Shown: piece after piece, positions 8,647-16,010 of the stretch | How the letters are laid out: every line of letters begins with the position of its first letter | Numbering within the stretch: the first letter of the stretch is position 1 | NCBI GenBank assembly: GCA_038234785.1 | Contig: JBBQTC010000011.1 | Span: 1 to 64,000, forward strand | DNA length: 64,000 nt | From: UBA668 sp038234785 | GTDB lineage: Bacteria > Actinomycetota > Acidimicrobiia > Acidimicrobiales > Ilumatobacteraceae | Direction of reading: 5' to 3' | Made by a program: the position numbers and the translations under genes | The notes under the pieces: model-generated | Told to the model about the DNA's origin: nothing | Seen by the model: only the letters and a program-made list of their open reading frames with translations | Databases searched by the model: none

Positions 8647-8649
8647 TAG
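8637..8649. promoter_or_regulatory. perfect 13-bp palindrome, likely GntR/YtrA operator
   Basis: CTAATA-C-TATTAG is a perfect inverted repeat with a single central base. It ends five bases before the ATG of the GntR-family gene and overlaps the likely -10 box. GntR-family regulators usually bind short AT-containing dyads at their own promoters, so autorepression is the natural reading. Confidence 0.6.
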
Positions 8650-8653
8650 CACC

Positions 8654-9001
8654 ATGCGTTGGGCGATTGATCACACCTCCCGGGAGCGTCTGCAGGACCA
8701 GATCGCTACGTGCGTTCGCCGCGGCGTGGCCTCCGGAGAGCTGCCAGTCGGTGAGCAGCTACCACCCGCCGCCGAACTCGGGACGGCGTTGTCCGTCGAC
8801 CGCAACACAGTGCTCGCTGCGTACCGACAGCTTCGCGACGACGGAGTGCTCGAGTTTCGACGCGGACGCGGGGCACGCGTCGTGTCGGTCGGCCCAGCGT
8901 TGTCGTCCGTGACCGAGGCAGCCCAGAAGTTGATCGCCACCGCCAGTGAACATGGCCTCGGAAAGAACGATCTCATCCGCATCATCAAGGAGCTGACATG
9001 A
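8654..9001 (+). CDS. GntR family transcriptional regulator, YtrA subfamily
   Basis: A 115-residue repressor-like protein. The winged helix-turn-helix covers about residues 8-75 (RLQDQIATCVRRGVASGEL, LPVGEQLPPAAELGTALSVD, RNTVLAAYRQLRDDGVLEF). A short C-terminal tail of about 40 residues replaces the usual large effector domain, which defines the YtrA subfamily. Members typically repress an adjacent transporter or membrane-protein operon. Here the stop overlaps the next start by ATGA, so the two genes are one unit. The ATG at 8654 is preferred over upstream codons because the longer frame would run through the promoter and operator. Confidence 0.88.
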   Translation: MRWAIDHTSRERLQDQIATCVRRGVASGELPVGEQLPPAAELGTALSVDRNTVLAAYRQLRDDGVLEFRRGRGARVVSVGPALSSVTEAAQKLIATASEHGLGKNDLIRIIKELT

Positions 9002-9513
9002 CGTCACTACCCATCGCCGATAGCAGCCAACACGCCGTGTACACCGGCCGAACCACAAGCTGGCCGATGGTCGCCACGACGTGCGCCGGTGCGCTCCTCG
9101 TCGTCTTCATGGGCAAAGAACCCAACGGCGCCTGGGGCGACCTCATCTTCGTCGTGCCATTGATCCTCGTCGCGATCGGCGTGCTCGCCAACGTCCTGAC
9201 GTCTTCCAGCGTCCGCGCCACCGCCGGGCCCAACGGCTTCACCATCCGCTGGGGGCTGGTCGGATGGCCCCGATGCACCTACCACCTGGACGAGATCGTG
9301 AACGCCGAAGTGATCGATCTGCCATGGTGGCGAGTCTCCTATGGGCTTTGGTGGACACCGAAGCGGACCAACTGCACAGTCCACGGCGGTCCAACTGTGC
9401 GACTCTCGCTGCGCAACCAGCGCATCGTCACGGTCACCGTGCCCGAACCGGCAGCCGCCGTCGCTGCCCTGCGTGAAGCATCGACCGGCGAGAACGACAG
9501 TCCCGACTCGTAA
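8998..9513 (+). CDS. small membrane protein co-transcribed with GntR regulator
   Basis: A 171-residue protein with two hydrophobic segments near the N-terminus (ATTCAGALLVVFMG, and LIFVVPLILVAIGVLANVL). A soluble domain of about 100 residues follows, containing GLVGWPRCTYHLDEIVNAEV and VRLSLRNQRIVTVTV. That layout, with two helices and then a beta-rich half, resembles bacterial PH-like (bPH) membrane domains, but this is inferred from the pattern only. It overlaps the GntR gene by four bases and is probably its regulatory target. The exact function is unknown. Confidence 0.75.
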   Translation: MTSLPIADSSQHAVYTGRTTSWPMVATTCAGALLVVFMGKEPNGAWGDLIFVVPLILVAIGVLANVLTSSSVRATAGPNGFTIRWGLVGWPRCTYHLDEIVNAEVIDLPWWRVSYGLWWTPKRTNCTVHGGPTVRLSLRNQRIVTVTVPEPAAAVAALREASTGENDSPDS

Positions 9514-9578
9514 GCAGCACGACTGCGAGCGGGTGAACGTCCCAAATTGCGCCACCCAAGACTGGCGAAGACCTTCAC

Positions 9579-10238
9579 CTACCGCCGGTGACACGGCCGT
9601 GGAGTGTCAGCCTTCGAAGGGAGCCATGTCGTCCCAGTGATCTCGGCCCAGCCCTTGGGCTGGGCGAGCACGGCATCGGCTCGACGCCAGTCGATGTTGC
9701 TCGACGAGCGGCTCTCCTCGACGACGGTGATGACCTGGTCACCCTTCGACAGCCGCCGGTACCGGCCGGTGACGATGGCATGGAAGTACTGGTCGACGAC
9801 ATCGATCAGGTCCTGCGAACCCGAGTCACAGGCGTCGCAGCCGCAGTCGGGAATCAACGCGATCTGGACCGTCGGGCGCCCTGCGCCCAACGTGAGACCT
9901 GCGTCATCACAATCGTCGAGGCGATGACGGGCGACCACCACTGGAAGCGCACCGGCGGCCTCGGGCACGATCATGAACGGCCGACGGAAGTCCGTCCGAG
10001 GTGGCTTGGTCCACTCGACCCGATACTCCAAAGTTGCCAGGCCGAGCTCCTCCACCGCCGCAGCCCAGGCCTCAGCCCGGGCACCGACGAGTCGATAGCG
10101 CGCCGCGTTCGTCACGCGCGAGTACTCGCTGTCGTCCGGCCGGCGGTCCGGATGCGGATCAGGCCACCCCGCAAAGTTTGCCAGCTGCTGAGTGGATGCC
10201 GCATCGAGGGTCGGACTCGCGGGATGTCGCACTGCCAC
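9579..10238 (-). CDS. DUF6226 family protein
   Basis: A 219-residue soluble protein recognised by the DUF6226 hallmarks SEYSRVTNAARYR near residue 38, LIPDCGCDACDSGSQDLID near residue 128 (three Cys in CGCDAC) and the C-terminal WAEITGTTWLP. The family is known from actinobacteria and has no established function; the clustered cysteines might bind a metal. The GTG at 10238 opens the frame, and a second in-frame GTG at 10232 lies behind AGGTGG and could be the true start. It sits inside the 18-bp-repeat-flanked islet. The 12-mer CACCTACCGCCG occurs at both its 3' end (9576-9587) and its 5' end (10236-10247). Confidence 0.75.
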   Translation of the reverse strand: MAVRHPASPTLDAASTQQLANFAGWPDPHPDRRPDDSEYSRVTNAARYRLVGARAEAWAAAVEELGLATLEYRVEWTKPPRTDFRRPFMIVPEAAGALPVVVARHRLDDCDDAGLTLGAGRPTVQIALIPDCGCDACDSGSQDLIDVVDQYFHAIVTGRYRRLSKGDQVITVVEESRSSSNIDWRRADAVLAQPKGWAEITGTTWLPSKADTPRPCHRR

Positions 10239-10359
10239 CTACCGCCGTTAGGAGGACGCTCGGGAACATTCGCTCACCTCGCGACCCTGCCCAGGACAGA
10301 ACCGGCGAACCCGAGCGTCAAGCGTGCCACTGCCGCTCACGATGGTGCCGGTGTCCGCA

Positions 10360-10377
10360 GGGTGCGAACTGGTGCCC
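10360..10377. repeat. proximal copy of 18-bp direct repeat at tRNA-Leu 3' end
   Basis: This copy of GGGTGCGAACTGGTGCCC is identical to 8559-8576. It includes eight bases of the tRNA-Leu gene (end of acceptor stem, discriminator A and encoded CCA) and ten bases beyond it. Confidence 0.6.
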
Positions 10378-10455
10378 GAGGTGGGATTCGAACCCACACG
10401 CCCTTTCGGACAACGGATTTTGAGTCCGTCGCGTCTGCCATTCCGCCACTCGGGC
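10370..10455 (-). tRNA. tRNA-Leu (anticodon CAA), CCA encoded
   Basis: The minus strand folds as a class II tRNA. The acceptor stem is GCCCGAG/CTCGGGC, the D-arm is TGGCGGAATGGCAGACGC, and the anticodon loop CTCAAAA lies between ACGGA and TCCGT. A long variable arm (GTCCGAAAGGGCG) is typical of leucine tRNAs, and the T-arm has GTGGG-TTCGAAT-CCCAC. The discriminator A is followed by an encoded CCA. It reads UUG codons. Its 3' end faces the repeat-flanked islet, and its 5' end faces fabD. Confidence 0.97.
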
Positions 10456-10503
10456 GAGCGACCGGCACGAGCGTAGCGGCACCGTCGCGACGTTGCTTCG
10501 TCG

Positions 10504-10536
10504 TTACCGGTGGGTAAACGAAGTACCGGTGGGTAA
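10504..10536. promoter_or_regulatory. tandem TTACC-N4-GGTAA-type dyads upstream of fabD
   Basis: The 13-mer TACCGGTGGGTAA occurs twice, at 10505-10517 and 10524-10536, 19 bp apart (about two helical turns on one face). With the preceding T, the first copy is a dyad TTACC-GGTG-GGTAA. The pair lies 20-53 bp before the fabD ATG, between it and the divergent tRNA-Leu. The layout is that of tandem operator sites for a dimeric (for example TetR-type) fatty-acid regulator; which protein binds is unknown. Confidence 0.6.
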
Positions 10537-10556
10537 CCGTCTACGCTGCTCGCATC

Positions 10557-11732
10557 ATGCTTGCGTTCACCTTTCCCGGCCAGGGCTCCCAGCGGCCGGG
10601 CATGGGTCGTCCCTGGGCCGACCACGACAGTTGGGAACTCGTCGAGGAGGCATCAGAGGTCGCAGAGCGCGATGTGGCGCGGCTGCTGCTCGACGCCGAC
10701 GCCGAGGAACTGCGCGACACCCGCAACGCCCAACTCACCACGTACGTCTCCAGTCTGATGGTCCTCGACGCCGTCGAGCGTCTCGGCATCGAGCCCAGCT
10801 TCTGCGCCGGACACAGCCTCGGCGAGTACACCGCCCTCACTGCAACCGGTGCGCTCGGGTTCGACGAGGGTGTCCGCCTCGTCTGCGAACGAGCCGATGC
10901 AATGCACACCGCCGGTCACGAGAACCCCGGCACCATGGCCGCCGTCCTCGGCCTCGACGACGACCAGGTCGAGGTGGCGTGCCGGCGGGCCGACAGCGAT
11001 GTCTGGGTCGCCAACTTCAATGCACCCGGTCAGGTCGTCATCGCCGGCTCCCCCGAGGGCGTGGCGCTCGCCAGCGCGGTCGCCAAGGAGCTCGGTGCCA
11101 AGAAGGTGATGCCGTTGCAGGTGTCGGGCGCGTTCCACACCCCGTTCATGTCGCCCGCTCGCGACCGGTTGCGCAAGGCCATCGCCGACGCCAACCCGCG
11201 CGACACCGAAGTTCCGGTGGTGTCCAACGTCGACGGGCTCGCCCACAACAACGGCACCGAGTGGGGCAGCCTCCTCTCCGCACAGCTCAGCAGCCCGGTG
11301 CGCTGGAAGCACTGTCTCCTCACACTCGGCGAACTCGGCGTGGTCGACTTCGCCGAGCTCGGTCCCGGGGGCGTGCTCACCGGCATGGCCAAGCGCACCG
11401 TCGAAGGCGCGCGGACGATCTCGATCTCCACCCCCGAAGAACTCGACAAGCTCATCGAATGGGTCAACGCCGGGTCCCCGCTGGGCGCAGCCCAGCACGA
11501 GGGCGAGCACCTGTTCGCCAGTGAGCGCCTGGTGGTCAGCCCATCGGCGGGAGTCTTCGTCCCGGTCGACGACCTCATGGACGGCGCCCGTATCGAAGTC
11601 GGCACGGTGCTCGGCCACGTGGGCGATGCCGAGGTCAGGTCCGCGTTCGCGGGCGTGCTACAGAGCTACATCGCGGTGACCGGCGAACGGGTCACCTTGC
11701 GTCAACCCATTGCCTGGCTGAGGACGGTCTGA
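10557..11732 (+). CDS. fabD: malonyl CoA-ACP transacylase with C-terminal lipoyl/biotinyl-like extension
   Basis: FabD loads malonyl groups from malonyl-CoA onto ACP for type II fatty-acid synthesis. The catalytic domain (about 1-300) has FPGQGSQRPGMG, the nucleophile Ser87 in GHSLGEYTA, Arg112 and His194 in SGAFHTPFM. The protein is 391 residues, roughly 80 longer than usual. The extra C-terminus (about 312-391) reads VSPSAGVFVPV, then IEVGTVLGHVG, VRSAFAGVL, TGERVTLRQPIAWLR. This is the beta-hairpin pattern of a biotinyl/lipoyl domain without the modifiable lysine (no MKM). It is the first gene of fabD-fabH-fabG-acpP-fabF, with one base between its stop codon and the TC before fabH. Confidence 0.95.
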   Translation: MLAFTFPGQGSQRPGMGRPWADHDSWELVEEASEVAERDVARLLLDADAEELRDTRNAQLTTYVSSLMVLDAVERLGIEPSFCAGHSLGEYTALTATGALGFDEGVRLVCERADAMHTAGHENPGTMAAVLGLDDDQVEVACRRADSDVWVANFNAPGQVVIAGSPEGVALASAVAKELGAKKVMPLQVSGAFHTPFMSPARDRLRKAIADANPRDTEVPVVSNVDGLAHNNGTEWGSLLSAQLSSPVRWKHCLLTLGELGVVDFAELGPGGVLTGMAKRTVEGARTISISTPEELDKLIEWVNAGSPLGAAQHEGEHLFASERLVVSPSAGVFVPVDDLMDGARIEVGTVLGHVGDAEVRSAFAGVLQSYIAVTGERVTLRQPIAWLRTV

Positions 11733-11734
11733 TC

Positions 11735-12706
11735 ATGCCTGCGATTCCATCCCACGTCCGCGGAGCGGTCATCACCGGTTGGGGCACAGCGCTCCCGCCG
11801 AAGGTGATCACCAACCACGACCTCGAGCAGACCATCGAGACGTCACACGACTGGATCGTGGAACGGACCGGCATCCACGAGCGGCACGTCGGCGGCACCA
11901 CCGTCGGACTGTCGGTGGAGAGTGGGCGCAAGGCGCTCGACATGTCCGGGGTCGACCCTGCGACCATCGACGCGCTCATCCTCGCCACGACCACGCCCGA
12001 TCGCACCGTGCCGGCGAGCTCGGCGACGGTGCAGCACGAACTGGGCCTCACCTGCGGCGCGTTCGACATCAACGCTGCCTGCAGCGGGTTTGTCTACGGC
12101 CTGGTGCAGGCCCATGGTCTCATCGCCATGGGAGCCAAGAAGATCCTGGTGATCGGCACCGACACGCTGGCGCGCATCACCGACTGGACCGACCGCAACA
12201 CGGCGATCCTTTTCGCCGACGGCAGCGGTGCCGTCGTCCTCGAAGCGGTCGAAGGACCCGGGCAGTTGCTCGGCTGGGACCTCGACGCCGATGGCGCCGC
12301 CGAGCGCTTCCTCTACGCCGAGATCGGCGACTTCATCCACATGGATGGCAAAGAGGTCTTCCGCCGCGCGGTGCGCATCATGGTCGACTCCGCAAAGAAG
12401 TCGATGAGCCATGCCGGCGTCACGGCCGACCAGTTGGCGGTGGTCGTGCCCCACCAGGCCAACATCCGGATCATCCAGGCCGCCTGCGACCGGCTCGGCA
12501 TTCCGATAGAGAAGGCCGCGACCGTGCTGCAGCACACCGGAAACACCTCCTCGGCGTCGATTCCACTGGCACTTGCCGACGCGCTCGACAACAGCCGCAT
12601 CCAGCAAGGCGACCTCGTGCTGCTCGTCGGATTCGGCGCGGGCATGACCGCCGCGAGCGCGATCCTGCGCTGGGGCGGCCCGGTCGACGACCCGGTGATG
12701 GCATGA
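11735..12706 (+). CDS. fabH: beta-ketoacyl-ACP synthase III
   Basis: FabH condenses acyl-CoA starters with malonyl-ACP to initiate type II fatty-acid synthesis. The 323-residue thiolase-fold protein has the nucleophile Cys116 in NAACSGFVYG, the His of VPHQANIRII and the Asn of GNTSSASIPLAL. The N-terminal GWGTALPPKVITN and DWIVERTGI are typical of the family. The stop overlaps the fabG start (ATGA), so translation is probably coupled. Acyl-chain preference (straight or branched starters) cannot be read from the motifs. Confidence 0.95.
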   Translation: MPAIPSHVRGAVITGWGTALPPKVITNHDLEQTIETSHDWIVERTGIHERHVGGTTVGLSVESGRKALDMSGVDPATIDALILATTTPDRTVPASSATVQHELGLTCGAFDINAACSGFVYGLVQAHGLIAMGAKKILVIGTDTLARITDWTDRNTAILFADGSGAVVLEAVEGPGQLLGWDLDADGAAERFLYAEIGDFIHMDGKEVFRRAVRIMVDSAKKSMSHAGVTADQLAVVVPHQANIRIIQAACDRLGIPIEKAATVLQHTGNTSSASIPLALADALDNSRIQQGDLVLLVGFGAGMTAASAILRWGGPVDDPVMA

Positions 12707-13407
12707 GCCGGGTGGTTCTCGTCACGGGTGGATCCCGTGGCATCGGCCTCGCATGCGCGCGCCGATTCGAAGCGCTGGGCGACAAGGTCGCCGTCACCTA
12801 CAACTCCTCTCCCCCGCCCGACGGTGTGTTCGGCGTGCAGTGCGACGTCACCTCCGTCGAATCGGTCGACGCCGCTTTTGGGGCGGTCGAGGCGCAGTTC
12901 GGTCCGGTCGAGGTGCTCGTCTCCAACGCGGGCATCACCAACGACGGTCTCCTGCTGCGGATGAGCGAGGCCGACTTCACCTCGGTCGTCGACGCCAACC
13001 TCACCGGTGCCTTCCGCGTCACCAAGCGCGCATCGCAGGGAATGCTGCGCGCCCGCAAGGGTCGGATCATCCTCATCTCGTCCGTGGTCGGCCTGCTCGG
13101 ATCGGCGGGCCAGGCCAACTACGCGGCCTCGAAGGCCGGACTCGTCGGCTTCGCCCGCTCCATCGCCCGCGAGCTCGGATCACGCAGCATCACCTGCAAC
13201 GTGGTCGCCCCGGGGCCGGTCGACACCGACATGACGGCGGCCCTGGGCGAGAAGCGTCTCGCCGAACTCACCGCCGCCGTACCACTCGGGCGCACCGCGT
13301 CGCCCGAGGAGATCGCCGGTGTGGTCGCCTTCCTGGCGTCACCCGACGCTGCCTACATCACCGGGGCTGTCATCCCTGTCGATGGTGGTTTGGGTATGGG
13401 TCACTAA
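12703..13407 (+). CDS. fabG: 3-oxoacyl-ACP reductase
   Basis: FabG is the NADPH-dependent reductase of beta-ketoacyl-ACP. This 234-residue short-chain dehydrogenase has the cofactor motif TGGSRGIG near residue 8, SNAGIT (NAG motif), the catalytic Ser in ISSVVGLLG, Tyr and Lys in YAASKAG, and the C-terminal ITGAVIPVDGGLGMGH. It overlaps fabH by four bases and is followed after 35 bases by acpP with its own strong ribosome-binding site. Confidence 0.95.
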   Translation: MSRVVLVTGGSRGIGLACARRFEALGDKVAVTYNSSPPPDGVFGVQCDVTSVESVDAAFGAVEAQFGPVEVLVSNAGITNDGLLLRMSEADFTSVVDANLTGAFRVTKRASQGMLRARKGRIILISSVVGLLGSAGQANYAASKAGLVGFARSIARELGSRSITCNVVAPGPVDTDMTAALGEKRLAELTAAVPLGRTASPEEIAGVVAFLASPDAAYITGAVIPVDGGLGMGH

Positions 13408-13442
13408 CATCTGTTCATCACACGTCATCAAGGAGATCATTC

Positions 13443-13679
13443 GTGGATCAGGAACTGTTCGCCCGTTTTCGTAAGTGCGCCGTGGACGTGCTGTCCGTCA
13501 GCGAGGACAAGGTGGTCCCCGAGGCCAAGTTCGGCGACGACCTCGACGCCGACAGCCTCGACCTCGTCGAGCTCGTGATGGCGCTCGAGGAAGAATTCGG
13601 CGTCGAAGTGCCCGAGGAGGACCTCGAAGGCGTCGAGACGGTCGGCCAGGCCTACGACCTGGTCGTCGGCAAGCTCTGA
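13443..13679 (+). CDS. acpP: acyl carrier protein
   Basis: This is a 78-residue acidic four-helix carrier protein. The phosphopantetheine attachment Ser is in DDLDADSLDLVELV, followed by the canonical helix EEEFGVEVPEEDLEGVETV. The GTG start is fixed by AAGGAG at 13430-13435, seven bases upstream; this is the strongest ribosome-binding site of the cluster and suits the high expression of ACP. The stop overlaps the fabF start (TGATG). Confidence 0.96.
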   Translation: MDQELFARFRKCAVDVLSVSEDKVVPEAKFGDDLDADSLDLVELVMALEEEFGVEVPEEDLEGVETVGQAYDLVVGKL

Positions 13680-14878
13680 TGCCCAGCCCCGCGATGGGGT
13701 CCAACGGTCGCCGTGTCGCCATCACGGGCTATGGCGTCGTCGCCCCCTGCGGCATCGGCAAGGACGCGTTCTGGGCCGGCCTCAACGGTCCAGGGATCAC
13801 CACCGGACGCACGGTCGAGATCGTCGACTGGGACCCAACGCCTTACTTCGCCAATCCGAAGGAAGCACGCCGTGCGGACAAGGTCGAGCAGTTCGCCCTC
13901 GCCGCTGCCGCAGAGTGTTTCGACCAGGCAGGACGACCCGATGTCGATGATGCGCGTTTCGGCACCATCTTCGCCACCGGCGTCGGCGGACTCCGCTCGA
14001 CCCAGGAGCAGATCGAGGTCCTGATCGAGAAGGGCGAACGACGCGTGTCGCCGTTCCTCGTCCCGATGATGATGCCGAACGCGCCGGGCGCGGCGATCTC
14101 GATGCGGTATGGCCTGCGCGGACCCAACGAGACCATCTGCACCGCCTGTGCCGCGTCGACACACGCGTTCGGCTACGCAGCCCGGATGATCTCGTGGGGA
14201 ATGATCGACGCCTGCCTCACCGGAGGCAGCGAGAGCGCTGCGTGTTCGATCGGCGTCGCTGCCTTCGGCAACATGACCGCCCTGAGCACCACCGGGCACA
14301 GCTCGCCGTTCTCCCCCGATCGCGACGGCTTCGTGCTCGGCGAGGGCGCTGCCGCGTTCATGCTCGAGGAGTGGGATTCCGCAATCCGACGTGGCGCAAC
14401 CATCCTGGGCGAGGTCCTCGGAGCCGCGAGCAACGCCGATGCACACCACATCACCGCCCCGGCACCGGGCGGGACCGGCGCGATCGCATGCATGGAGTTG
14501 GCGCTACACGACGCCGGCCTCGCCGCCGGCGACATCAAGCAGGTCAACGCCCATGGCACGTCGACCCCGCTGAACGACGCGGCAGAGGCCGCCGCGATGG
14601 CGGTGGTCTTCGGTCCCGGTGCTGTCCCGGTCACGTCCACCAAGGGCGTCACCGGCCACGCGCTCGGTGCCGCCGGCGCGCTCGAAGCGGCGGCGTTGCT
14701 GCTCAGCATGGAGCACTCGTCGATCCCGCCGACGGCGAACACCACACAGCTCGACGACGGGTTCGAGATCGACCTCGTGATCGGTGCCGCCCGCCCCTGG
14801 ACCCCCGGACCGGCGATGTCCAACAGCCTCGGCTTCGGCGGGCACAACGGCTCGATCATCCTCGGGCCGGCCAGCTGA
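13679..14878 (+). CDS. fabF: beta-ketoacyl-ACP synthase II
   Basis: FabF is the elongating condensing enzyme. The 399-residue protein has the catalytic Cys in ICTACAASTHAFGYAAR, the two His in NAHGTSTPLND and GVTGHALGAAG, the regulatory SPFSPDRDGFVLGEGA loop and the C-terminal SNSLGFGGHN. The start ATG overlaps the acpP TGA by one base. It ends the fab operon, convergent with fabZ, with 32 bp between. The N-terminal VAITGYGVVAPCGIG is standard. Confidence 0.95.
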   Translation: MPSPAMGSNGRRVAITGYGVVAPCGIGKDAFWAGLNGPGITTGRTVEIVDWDPTPYFANPKEARRADKVEQFALAAAAECFDQAGRPDVDDARFGTIFATGVGGLRSTQEQIEVLIEKGERRVSPFLVPMMMPNAPGAAISMRYGLRGPNETICTACAASTHAFGYAARMISWGMIDACLTGGSESAACSIGVAAFGNMTALSTTGHSSPFSPDRDGFVLGEGAAAFMLEEWDSAIRRGATILGEVLGAASNADAHHITAPAPGGTGAIACMELALHDAGLAAGDIKQVNAHGTSTPLNDAAEAAAMAVVFGPGAVPVTSTKGVTGHALGAAGALEAAALLLSMEHSSIPPTANTTQLDDGFEIDLVIGAARPWTPGPAMSNSLGFGGHNGSIILGPAS

Positions 14879-14910
14879 CCCGGCGACCTCTGATCCCTGG
14901 AACCTCTGGG

Positions 14911-15339
14911 TCAGGAATCGACCAGCACGAACATCAGGTCGCACTCGCAGGCGACCTGACCGTTCAGCACCGCAGTGCCACTCCCCTTGCCCGCGCGCGC
15001 CGACATCCGGCCGAGCTCCACACGCAACTCCAGCGTGTCGCCCGGGCCGACCTGACGACGAAAGCGAGCACGGTCGAGTCCGCCGAACAGCGGCAACTTT
15101 CCGGCGAACCGGGGATCGCAGAGCACTGCGATCGCGCCGACCTGCGCGATGGCTTCGCACATCAGCACGCCCGGCAGCGTCGGACGGCCGGGAAAGTGTC
15201 CGGCGAAGAACCACTCCTCGCCGGTGAGATGCCAGGTGCCGACGGCCCGAAGGCCTGGCTCGAGTTCGGTGACCTCGTCGACGAAGAGGAACGGCGGACG
15301 GTGTGGCAGGACGGAGTCGGGGCGGGGAAGGGCGCTCAT
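14911..15339 (-). CDS. fabZ: 3-hydroxyacyl-ACP dehydratase FabZ-like
   Basis: A 142-residue hot-dog-fold dehydratase. The family signature LPHRPPFLFVDEV is followed by the catalytic His in AGHFPGRPTLPGVLMCEAIAQ, with the Glu in the same segment. It would dehydrate beta-hydroxyacyl-ACP and completes the elongation cycle encoded by the facing fab cluster; no enoyl reductase is in the window. The start ATG at 15339 overlaps the bcp stop by four bases. The other possibility is a FabA-type enzyme, but the length and motif fit FabZ better. Confidence 0.9.
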   Translation of the reverse strand: MSALPRPDSVLPHRPPFLFVDEVTELEPGLRAVGTWHLTGEEWFFAGHFPGRPTLPGVLMCEAIAQVGAIAVLCDPRFAGKLPLFGGLDRARFRRQVGPGDTLELRVELGRMSARAGKGSGTAVLNGQVACECDLMFVLVDS

Positions 15340-15788
15340 CCGGCGAGTGCCTCGAGCAGCTTCACGGGTGTGTCCTTCGGGCTGATCTTGTACCACGCCT
15401 GCTCGACCACGCCGTCGGCATCGACGAGGAAGGCGGACCGGAGGATGCCCATGTACTTCTTTCCGTACATCGCCTTCTCCTGCCAGACGCCATAGGCCTC
15501 GGCGACCGCGTGTTCGGTGTCGGCGAGCAGCGGATACCCGAGGGTGTACTTGTCGTCGAACTTCTTCTGGGCGGTGGGCTTGTCGGGGCTGATCCCGATG
15601 ATCGCCGTGTCGGCGACCTGGCCGGCGATGTCGCGCAGACCGCACGCCTGCTGGGTACACCCGGGTGTGCTGGCCTTCGGGTAGAAGAAGATCAGCACAC
15701 GACGGCCACGGTACGTGCCCAGATCGACTGTCTCGCCGTCCTGGTTCGTCAAGACAATGGATGGTGCCAGTTGACCCGCAGTGAGCAT
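15336..15788 (-). CDS. bcp: thiol peroxidase, Bcp/PrxQ type
   Basis: A 150-residue cytoplasmic peroxiredoxin reducing hydroperoxides with thioredoxin. The peroxidatic Cys is in FFYPKASTPGCTQQACGLRD, with a resolving Cys five residues later, which places it in the atypical two-Cys PrxQ/Bcp group. The rest follows the family (GISPDKPTAQKKF, YPLLADTEHAVAEAYGVW, RSAFLVDADGVV). It is translationally coupled to fabZ. Confidence 0.94.
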   Translation of the reverse strand: MLTAGQLAPSIVLTNQDGETVDLGTYRGRRVLIFFYPKASTPGCTQQACGLRDIAGQVADTAIIGISPDKPTAQKKFDDKYTLGYPLLADTEHAVAEAYGVWQEKAMYGKKYMGILRSAFLVDADGVVEQAWYKISPKDTPVKLLEALAG

Positions 15789-15860
15789 GGCCCGAGTCTA
15801 TCCAGGTGGCCGCTCACGCTGAGTAGAGCGGCCACCACAAAACAACGTTCGTCAAGCCCC

Positions 15861-15891
15861 TTGCAAGGACCACCACCACCAGTGATATGGT
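15861..15891 (+). promoter_or_regulatory. candidate promoter of a miniature transcription unit
   Basis: TTGCAA (15861-15866) and TATGGT (15886-15891) are spaced 19 bp apart. Initiation about 8 bp later would start the RNA at or next to GTG 15900, that is, leaderless translation, which is common in actinobacteria. This is weak on box quality alone. Confidence 0.3.
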
Positions 15892-15899
15892 GACGCTGC

Positions 15900-15971
15900 G
15901 TGACCGAACTTGAGGGAAACCTCATCGAGGCTCCCGTGTATGTGTACACAACAACTTCCGTTGAAAGGTAG
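15900..15971 (+). CDS. possible leaderless 23-residue peptide
   Basis: GTG 15900 opens a 23-codon frame (MTELEGNLIEAPVYVYTTTS, then VER) ending at TAG 15969-15971, just ahead of a second micro-ORF. No known peptide family is recognised. Third positions are not clearly biased (about 13 of 23 G/C), so coding is unproven. Its interest comes from its place directly at a candidate transcription start. Confidence 0.25.
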   Translation: MTELEGNLIEAPVYVYTTTSVER

Positions 15972-15978
15972 GCCAGTG

Positions 15979-16008
15979 ATGTGGAAGGTCATCGGCGGCG
16001 TCAAGTGA
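15979..16008 (+). CDS. micro-ORF encoding a 9-residue peptide
   Basis: ATG TGG AAG GTC ATC GGC GGC GTC AAG TGA encodes MWKVIGGVK. Every codon ends in G or C, as in real genes here, except the fixed stop. AAAGG lies 11 bases upstream as a weak Shine-Dalgarno sequence, and an in-frame GTG at 15976 is another start. A perfect 8-bp hairpin follows at 16014-16033. No following plus-strand gene exists for which this could be a leader, so it may be a stand-alone micropeptide or chance. Confidence 0.35.
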   Translation: MWKVIGGVK

Positions 16009-16010
16009 CG

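Noticed and set aside
14879..14910. Terminator between the convergent fabF and fabZ
   Set aside because: Only a seven-pair imperfect stem (CTGATCC/GGGTCAG) can be drawn in 32 bp; too weak to list as a feature.
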